A stretch of 64,000 nucleotides of DNA from Telopea speciosissima (lineage: Eukaryota; Streptophyta; Magnoliopsida; Proteales; Proteaceae): positions 10,615,563 through 10,679,562 of the forward strand of contig NC_057922.1 in NCBI RefSeq assembly GCF_018873765.1. Reading direction: 5' to 3'. The notes beneath the pieces are model-generated. The model was not told the origin of the DNA. It saw nothing but the letters and a program-made list of their open reading frames with translations, and did no database searches. Below, piece after piece: positions 56,549 to 64,000 of the stretch (positions within the stretch are counted from its first letter, which is position 1; each line of letters opens with the position of its first letter). The position numbers and the translations under genes were made by a program.

Positions 56549-57440
56549 TAAGAGTGTCAATTTAGAACCAGTATTGAAAACTGAAACCAAAAAATGACGT
56601 TTAAAACCAAATTGAATTGAAAAAATTTGGTTTGATTTTGAGTGTCAAGTTTGGTTTTGATTTTGAAAAGTAAAATTTCATTTAGTTTGGCTTGGTTTCG
56701 ATTTAAACTAAAAACAGTATTTGAACCGAATCGAATCAAACTGAATGAAGTATAATCCATGGGGGACTTCACTCAGTCCATTCTTATAAAATCTTGAATA
56801 AGACCAGTTATCCTTACTTCAACAAAGGAAGCATGAATCTCCTCTTCTTCTTCTTCTATGGAAGAGACATATTTGTCTTGGTCCTAATTCACAACTACAA
56901 GTTGGAACCAATTAAATACTTGTGTGTGAAATTCCATGAATTGGTTTACCATGTCCAGGAAGAGTACACTTGAAAACTCTATGTTAGTGATTGGTTGTAC
57001 CTATATTTAATGTTTTTTGGTTGAGTAGAGCAAAAAGGGTTGAAAGATATCAGGTTTGACATTGCGGAATTTTATCTTCATGAGGTTTTAATTTTCTTCC
57101 AACTTTATTTGTTTCAACAGCCTATTTTCACTTTTAATGAAATTGAATATAATCGATTCGATTGGGTTTCGTTTGTGAATATATGAAAATTATTTGGTTT
57201 CTGTTTGTATATACATCTTGAACCCGACTAAAACTGATCGAAAAACCAAAACCTAATTCTGCTCCATTTTTTATTGGATTTAGAACCGTTAGAAACCGGT
57301 ACCAGCCCATCCCATTAATAATCGGGACTAGGACCTAATTTGGTCCCGTTTACTAAATGGGGTAGTACTGAGATTGGCACCTTTGGTACCAGTACGGACC
57401 CAGCCCAAATATCGGCAACCGTCCCAATTGACACCCTTAC
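56549..57440. repeat. 0.9-kb element with GTGTCAATT inverted ends
   Basis: The left end TAAGAGTGTCAATTTAGAAC and right end GTCCCAATTGACACCCTTAC are inverted copies over about 14 bases. The interior is rich in AAACCAAA and CGAACC/GGTTCG words. Similar TTGACACC ends appear at about 45,225 in RLP-C intron 1. This looks like a decayed DNA element, class undetermined, and no clean target duplication was found. Confidence 0.4.
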
Positions 57441-58540
57441 TTTAAGGTACAACATGTGAAAACCACAATCGAATCAAAATCGAACCTGTTTTCCAAATCA
57501 AAATCGAACCAATATGGTTAGGTTTCAGTTCATTTTTATTTGATTCTTTGTTCGGTTTTGATCCGGTTTAAGACCATAATTCACCAAAGTACCAAACATT
57601 AAAAATAAGTAGAATTTATCAACCACATTGATTAAAACATTAAAAAAAAAAGAATGGATTTATTCGATTCAGATTGATTCAGAAATGGGTAATTCGATTC
57701 GACCGATGATTTTAGACCTGAAACCAAAACCAAACCGAATCAAAAAAAGATTTCACATTTTGAAACCAAAAACAAACCGATTTGTTTTTGTTTCTTCGAT
57801 CCTTAACTGACAGCCTAATCTGTTTATTTATATCCAACTTGATCATTATTGAGTCCAGCCATTAACTATCTTTTTTAGAAGAGTACAACAGAGTTGTTGC
57901 TTCTTACCACAAAACAAATTCGTAAGGAAACTCTTGATTAGTGAGAAATCTTTACTTGTTTACAAGCAATCGCTATTAATTTAGCAATTTACTCGAGTTG
58001 ATTAAGATGAGCACCTCACTATAATACTTAGACGGAAGTTGATGATAAGGACTAGAATGGCCGTTCATCATTTTATAACTGAGTATGGTGATGTGAATGA
58101 TTCTCCATTCTTTTTCCATATGAGCTCAGTCTTCATAATTCCAAATTGTTCTGTTCTTGCACGAAATGTCTGATCATCAACTATGTTTTGTTCTGAGAAT
58201 GAATATTACAGATCAAAGTTTGTGTTAAAGGAAGTGGAAGGTGTCATTTACATTTTTTTTCTAATCTACATAGAACCAATGGGACTGTGAATCAGATTCT
58301 TCGTTGAAAACAATACTCCGGCAAAAGGCCTGTTAGATTGAAGATCACACAGGTTTCTGAATTCAATTTTTATTACTAAATCAAAAATTTAATAATATAG
58401 AAATAGAAGTAGGGATGCAACTTATATCACTAGATGAAGATAAAATTACTGTCTAATTCACATAATCTACCAATTTTGACATTATTCAAAAATAAATATC
58501 ACTAAAATGGGGGGAAATATGCCATGGCAGGGAATATGAG

Positions 58541-61015
58541 TTAAAGGGAAAGGTTGGCCAACTCAAAACTTCTTGTGACAGCCTTGTACCAAGATTCCAC
58601 CTTTTTCTTCCTCTGTTCCTCTTCCAGTTTGGGATAGAAAGTTGTTGCTTTTGCTTCCAGCTGCACTGTTGAGAAAATTTCATCTTCTGTCCAAACACCA
58701 ACAGCCAATCCAGCTGCATAAGCCGCACCCAGAGCCGTCGTCTCTATATCACCTGGCCTTATCACTGGACTCCCCAACAAATCCGCCTGCCAATCGGTAG
58801 GACACCCAAACAACAATTGATACTTACAGTAAATAACAGAGAAAGTTAGGCTTGTTGGCTACAAAGGCTACAAAACAATTTTCAGATCATTGTTTTAAAA
58901 CATCAATTGTACAAGAAACCATTACATGTTGTCACCATGTGAGGAGTACCCAGATGAGTAAAATCAAGGATCTTTGATCCTCCATGTACTATAACAAATA
59001 TCCTATTAATCTTTCCAGTGGCCCAAGGGTGAGATCAACTGTTAAATTCATCAAATTCAGTAGGAATATCTACATCAGGGACCCTTTTAGTGTGACCCAT
59101 CAGTGATAGCATCCCACTTAAGTTCATATGAACTAGATGTGCTTGTAAATGGCTGGGGGTATTGAAGACCAACGAAAAATGGTAGACAACCATAACTGAT
59201 CCACCGCCTTGTTTGGTGGGGGAAAAAAACAAGGTCAAAAGCAAAACAAATATTCAGAGAAATTCCTACATAAATGTACCAGTAAAAAGCAACCATAATG
59301 GTAAGAAAAATCTCCAAACAGTTGCTGTTCAGAAAAAATTCAAGAACAATTCACACCCATACCTGAATCTGCATTAAAAGATTGTTGGCAGATGCACCAC
59401 CATCAACCCTGAGCAAAAAGTCCTCATAAGTAACCCCTGCCTTTTCCTTTGAATCTTTGTGCATTGAATCCAACACATCGTTTGCCTGAAAACAAATACT
59501 CTCAAGAACAGCTCGAGCAATGTGTGACCTGTTTGTGAACCTTGTGATCCCAACCAACACACCTCTCGCATCATCTTTCCACCATGGAGCAAACAACCCA
59601 TTGAATGCGGGCACAAAATAAATCCCACCTGTATTATCAACTTTGTTTGCCAAATCTTCAATCTCTGGGGCAGTCTGAATAATGCCCAGGCTGTCTCTGA
59701 GCCACTGAACTGCAGCTCCGGCAATCGCAATGGAGCCCTCTAAAGCATAATTCGTCGGTGCATTTGGTCCAAGTTTGTAAGCAATGGTGCTCAGGAGACC
59801 ATGATTTGATTTAATAATCTCCTCACCAGTGTTAAGAAGTATGAATGCACCTGTGCCATAGGTGCTTTTTGCCTCCCCCTTTCGGCATGCCTGACCCACC
59901 ATTGCTGCATGTTGGTCACCAAGACAGCCTGCAATCGGAACACCAGCCGTAGGCCATCCGACTGCTACGTTTCCAATGATTTCAGAATTGCTAACAATCT
60001 TGGGAAGGATTTCACTGGGTATCCCCAAGGTCTCCAATGTGGGTGTATCCCAATCAAGAGTCTTGAGATTCATGAGCATCGTTCGAGATGCATTTGAGAC
60101 ATCAGTGACATGTAAACCGGTCACAGTATTCTGGGTTGGGTCAACACTATGAGAACCTCCAGTGAGGTTCCAGATCAACCAAGTGTCGATAGTCCCAAAC
60201 AGAGCATCTCCTGATTCCACGGCTCTCTTAACAGAATCAACATTTTCTAAAAGCCACAGAAGTTTAACGGCACTGAAATAAGTGCTAATAGGCAGTCCAC
60301 ATGTCTCCAAGAAATGGTATTTCCCCCCTGGAAATTGTTCCTCTAATCTCCTGTGAGATATCAAAGGATTGGATTCTTATCAAATTAAAATCGCCAAATT
60401 ACGAAACCCAGATTTAACTCCCAAAATCAAAGATATGGATTTTGTTTATAATCTAAAACCAATAAGACCCATATCAAATTAACAGAAATCCAACATAAAA
60501 GAATGAACAAAAGGATCTTTCAGAAGAACCCATAAGCGAGAAAAGCCAAACCTGCAAATAGAACTGGTTCGAACATCCATCCAAACAATAGCGTTATAAA
60601 GCGGCAGACCAGTGGATTTACTCCAGACAACCGTAGTCTCTCTCTGGTTCGTGACTCCAATGGCCTTAAGTCCACTATCCAAGTTGTGCCCATCCTCTGT
60701 CGCCTTGTCAATAGCTTTCGACATACAAACCCGCACGCTCTCCAGAATCTCCACCGGATTGTGTTCTACCCATCTAATCCGAAATACAGAAAACGACGTT
60801 CAATAAAATTGACTTTCTACAGTGGGGGTGGAAAAAAAAAAGAAAAGAAGAAGAAATAACGAAGCTTAAATGAATGAATACCCAGCTTGAGGAAAGAACT
60901 GAGTGAACTCCATCTGGTGAGACCCAATGACTTGATATGATTGATCATAGATTATGAATCTCGTACTAGTTGTTCCTTGATCAATCGCCCCAATAAAAGC
61001 TTCCTTTTTCAACAT
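58541..61015 (-). CDS. GLI1: Glycerol kinase (GLI1/NHO1 type)
   Basis: Four exons, 61015-60882, 60773-60552, 60350-59363 and 58786-58541, all GT-AG and in frame, give 529 aa, close to the usual 520-525. The enzyme phosphorylates glycerol to glycerol-3-phosphate with ATP in the cytosol. FGGY-kinase motifs are clear: the N-terminal phosphate loop [14 protein letters not shown] (7-20), [65 protein letters not shown], the adenosine-site [18 protein letters not shown] and [16 protein letters not shown], ending ELANLSL. The start [14 protein letters not shown] is the first in-frame ATG and fits the family N-terminus; the frame upstream (DRLVEERVEK) lacks a Met. In Arabidopsis the single gene (GLI1/NHO1) governs glycerol use and is needed for non-host resistance to some bacteria. 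No lesions seen. Confidence 0.95.
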
Positions 61016-62339
61016 CTTCTCGACCCTTTCTTCTACAAGACGATCCAAAGAAGGGCTTCAAAGGGGTCTTTCAGAAAAAACACAGAAGATTTAGAATTGA
61101 AAAGAGAGTTAAAACCAGAAGAAGAGCAGAGAAGATGGAGACAATGGAGAAGTCGATTGACCTTTATATTATATATTCCCAATCCCAATAATGGGGAAGG
61201 ATTACCAACTACCTTGGGAATATAGTCAAAAATTATCCAAATACAACAAAGTGTATATAGAGAAGCTTTGGATATTTACCCAAAAAAAATTTATTGAAGT
61301 TTTAGATTTGTTCTTCGTTCATAAATCAGAAATGTCGCTTTGATTACTAAAACAATAACCGGCGATATCGAACGGTAATCGAAGTGCCACGTGGAATATT
61401 CTTCCCCTTCCTATTAATTACGGCTCTTTATTATACATAAGTATTATAGTAAAGAACCGAAAAATAGGGCTGTCGTTTCATGTAATAAGACTTTTCTTTG
61501 TTGGAGATTTAAGTGGGCCCACCTTAGAACTGTCTTTTTCTCGGTTCATATCTGATCCTCTACATGGATGCCACGTGTTGACACATCACATTTTTTTTTT
61601 TGGGTTAGAACATATCACACTTTTAGATAAGTATTACATTAAAAGAGGAAAATTGGAAAAACCAATGCTAAAAATCTTAGAAGAGTAGAAGGAAAGGAAG
61701 AACTCTTTGACAACCTCAACTATAATTTCAACTACCAAATTAATTTCAAACCAAATCTTATCAGATCTTTTGGTTAGGAGAGAAAAGATATTGATATTGG
61801 TTGTACTACATTATGTTGGATATGATTTTCATGGAGGTATGGTGATGGTGGAATTTTTTCACCGATGATTATCATTGGTTTTAGTTGGGTCTTTAATAAA
61901 TAAGGAGAGTAATAATGATTCTAAAATAGTGGATATTTTTCTCCTATCCTCATATTGAAGGATGAACTAAAAGATAAGATTATAAGGGTCATAGGACTGT
62001 ATTCTCTCTCTGAGAACATGGTCCTTTTACGTTATTTATGTCATACTTAGACTATGGGGCTTCTAATTCAACCATCAACATATTTACATCTTCAAGCCCT
62101 TCAATGATGCCGATTGGGTCAAATGCCTTGATGATTTCCACTTTATGAGCGGTCATTGTATTTATTTTGGGAACAATCTTACCACACTGTCTTCTCGCAA
62201 ACAAGTTAGAGTTTCTTGCTAGAGCACAAAATCAAAATACATAAGTTTGGCACAAATGTCTACTGAAATCAATTGGTTACAATCCCTAATTGGTGAACTT
62301 AATTGGTTTACCTCTTTGTCAACCTCCCACTTTATAGTG

Positions 62340-62540
62340 TGGCAAAATATGTGCAACCTAGTTAGTTGCCAATCCTATCTTCTACTCCAATTTGTATAAG
62401 AAAAAATAGCTCGAAAGGATTAAGATGTCGAATATACCTCTCCACTCATGATCAGGTAGCTAACATATTTACAAAGCCTTTGTCATTTACCTATTTTCAA
62501 TTTCTTCGAGTCAAGCTCACAATCTGTTATAGGCCATTTC
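62340..62540 (+). mobile_element. Ty1/copia fragment (end of pol)
   Basis: The translation contains STHDQVANIFTKPLSFTYFQ and then FLRVKL, the well-conserved stretch at the end of the copia RNase H region. Only this small piece of coding sequence is recognisable and no LTRs could be defined around it. An old, truncated fossil. Confidence 0.6.
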
Positions 62541-62617
62541 GCTTAAAGGGACGTATAGAAAACTATTCTTATAGACAATCTTCTCAATGTTACTGAGTTC
62601 GAACTCTTCTCAAATGG

Positions 62618-62802
62618 GGATCAGGATCATCTTCAGGGAGCCCAGCACCCAAGGTCCTGCGGTGCTACCAAGGGGCATCCAACGACTGAGCTGTGCCGCA
62701 CACATATTGGTGCACGCCTAGGGATGTATGCGGTACAGCCCAACGGCTGGTAGCACCCTAGGCGTGCTGGCGTGATGGGCTCCCTGGAGATGAGCTAAAT
62801 TC
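62618..62802. mobile_element. Mutator-type foldback element with 9-bp target duplication
   Basis: A 185-bp palindromic element: CATCTTCAGGGAGCCCAGCA at the left pairs with GATGGGCTCCCTGGAGATGA at the right, and inward GCGGTGCTACCA pairs with TGGTAGCACC and CTGTGCCGCACACAT with ATGTATGCGGTACAG. Perfect 9-bp repeats CTCAAATGG flank it (62609-62617 and 62803-62811). Third such element in the window. Confidence 0.85.
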
Positions 62803-63050
62803 CTCAAATGGTGAAATCTTCTCAAGCATTACAATTGTAGCAAAATGTGTCATATCATTAACATTCAATTCCCTAAAATTTTCAGTCATTACCACTGTAA
62901 CAACCTATGCCACATTAGTTTCCCTAAATCTTGTATTTTTATTTTTATTTTTGGGTAATCTAAAATCTTGTATTCTATCCATAGCTATTACGTAACTGAA
63001 CTTTTATTTTCAATTGTTGGATTTCAAATGTATAAATCAATATAAATACA

Positions 63051-63157
63051 ATACAAGCTCTTCACCTTTGGTTAAGGTGATTCATGTGTGGTTTGTGTGA
63101 TTACACTTTGTTTCATCAAAAAAAAAATAAAATACAAGCTCTTCACCTTTGGTTAAG
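63051..63157. repeat. Duplicated 26-bp word, 81 bp apart
   Basis: ATACAAGCTCTTCACCTTTG plus GTTAAG occurs at 63051-63076 and 63132-63157, separated by unrelated sequence ending in an A-run. The A-run and direct repeat could mark a tiny retroposed insertion with its target duplication, or a slippage event. Confidence 0.5.
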
Positions 63158-64000
63158 CTGAGCAAGCCTCATATTCTCCATAACCAAATTCTCTTCAGAG
63201 TTTACTATTCTTCTTCGTCTTATCAATTGTTTGTCCAAAAAAAAAATCTTCGCCTTATCAATTATAACACCAAAATATCAACTTTTCATTTGAAGGATCA
63301 CGTGAGCCATCACCATATCACGAGAAGTTTGGTCATAAATCGATTTCTTGTCCCTCATCTCTAATGGTTCTTCTTGATGCCCCCTTTTTTTTTATTTTTT
63401 TATGAACTTGTGTTTACGATTGTCTTTACAAGTAAAATAGAAGGAAAGGGAAGGTTTGTGAAACCAGTTTTAAAAAAAAAGGGAGAAGGATAGGTATGCT
63501 AGCGGTATATCATATGCTAGCACCCTATGTCTCTACCTCTCTCTTCCACCCTTTGAAATGATTCCCTTATCCCTCAAAGGGAGGAAGAGAGAGATAGATA
63601 CATATAATCCATACCCAGTCTTTTCCCAAAAAGAAAATAACAATTGTTGTTATCATGATTTTTGTAACTACTTTAGATTCTTATTAGATATGTGTGATGT
63701 TCATAATTTTCAAATGGAATCTTCATTTTACTTTAAAACCAAGAAATTTGATTGTAAAATAAATAAAATTTAAGGCTAAATGTTCTGTGTTTGGACGCAA
63801 GCTGCGCTGCGACACAGAAAACATCAGCTCAATTTAACAAACAGATTTTGAATATTTTGGAATTAGTTAGACTCATTTTATGTAAAGATTATAAACTTTT
63901 CATTAGAGTTTTGATTTGATTTTACTTCCTTCCCTCACAGCCAGAGCCCAAAGGATTTAAAACTCATTATAGTTAAGTCTTTTCCTCAAACTGTCCACTT

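Larger units (their letters stand above)
55301..58540. other. Intergenic region between RLP-D and glycerol kinase
   Basis: The RLP-C/D duplicated 3' flank continues to about 55,617. A further plus-strand stretch to 55,740 (GVSYKGSVRRNLRVFS) is open but short. Then come a LINE tail at 56.05-56.32 kb and a 0.9-kb repeat at 56.55-57.44 kb. Sequence rich in AACCGAATC/GATTCGGTT words extends to about 57.8 kb. 57.8-58.5 kb is AT-rich with nothing recognised apart from the kinase 3' flank. Confidence 0.5.
61016..64000. other. Region upstream of glycerol kinase to the window end
   Basis: 61,016-61,400 should hold the kinase leader and promoter. The sequence from 61.4 to 62.3 kb shows no frame or repeat I recognise. 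A copia scrap, a Mutator-type foldback and an 81-bp-spaced duplication follow. At 63,781-63,821 a 40-bp palindrome (GTTCTGTGTTTGGACGC... ACACAGAAAAC) resembles the ends of the GTTCT foldback family. No gene detected in the final 3 kb. Confidence 0.5.

Overview
This window is nuclear DNA from a flowering plant. Genes have short exons with GT-AG introns (one probable GC-AG), intergenic DNA is AT-rich, and the repeats are plant types: RTE-clade LINEs, Au-like SINEs, Mutator-type foldback elements and decayed LTR elements. The gene families are plant-specific or plant-typical (type-B MGDG synthase, DYW-class PPR, MUSTANG-type domesticated transposase, LRR receptor-like proteins). I cannot fix the species; a non-grass angiosperm is my best reading.

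Layout. 80-4144 (+) is the 3' end of EMC7, whose last intron (3.9 kb) holds an RTE LINE with a solo LTR nested inside it. 8434-11289 (-) is an eight-exon MGDG synthase with a tandemly duplicated leader. 11.3-21.5 kb is repeat-rich, with foldback elements, two SINEs with clear target-site duplications and Ty1/copia scraps; a probable untranslated first exon at about 16.2-16.3 kb may belong to the next gene. 21543-24354 (+) is a PB1-MULE-SWIM-zinc-knuckle protein of the MUSTANG kind.

26.8-55.3 kb is a cluster of four LRR receptor-like protein (RLP) genes. RLP-A (-, 27202-31928) has eight exons but a nonsense codon in exon 1. RLP-B (+, 35529-41173) has eight exons with two one-base frameshifts and a damaged splice donor. 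RLP-C (+, 44648-47841) and RLP-D (+, 50944-55300) are a recent tandem pair with open three-exon models of 895 and 894 aa. A single-exon DYW-type PPR gene (-, 33112-35163) sits between A and B, its start codon touching a long GA repeat. 58541-61015 (-) is a four-exon glycerol kinase (GLI1/NHO1 type). The last 3 kb holds small repeat fragments and a Mutator-type foldback element.

The genes do not form a pathway. The coherent unit is the RLP cluster, a birth-and-death receptor locus showing exon loss, decay, partial duplication and a recent intact duplicate pair. Nothing in the window is convincingly a wholly new system. The best leads are the exon-loss history of the RLPs, the nonsense allele in RLP-A, three foldback elements with perfect 9-bp target duplications, and the duplicated MGDG synthase leader.
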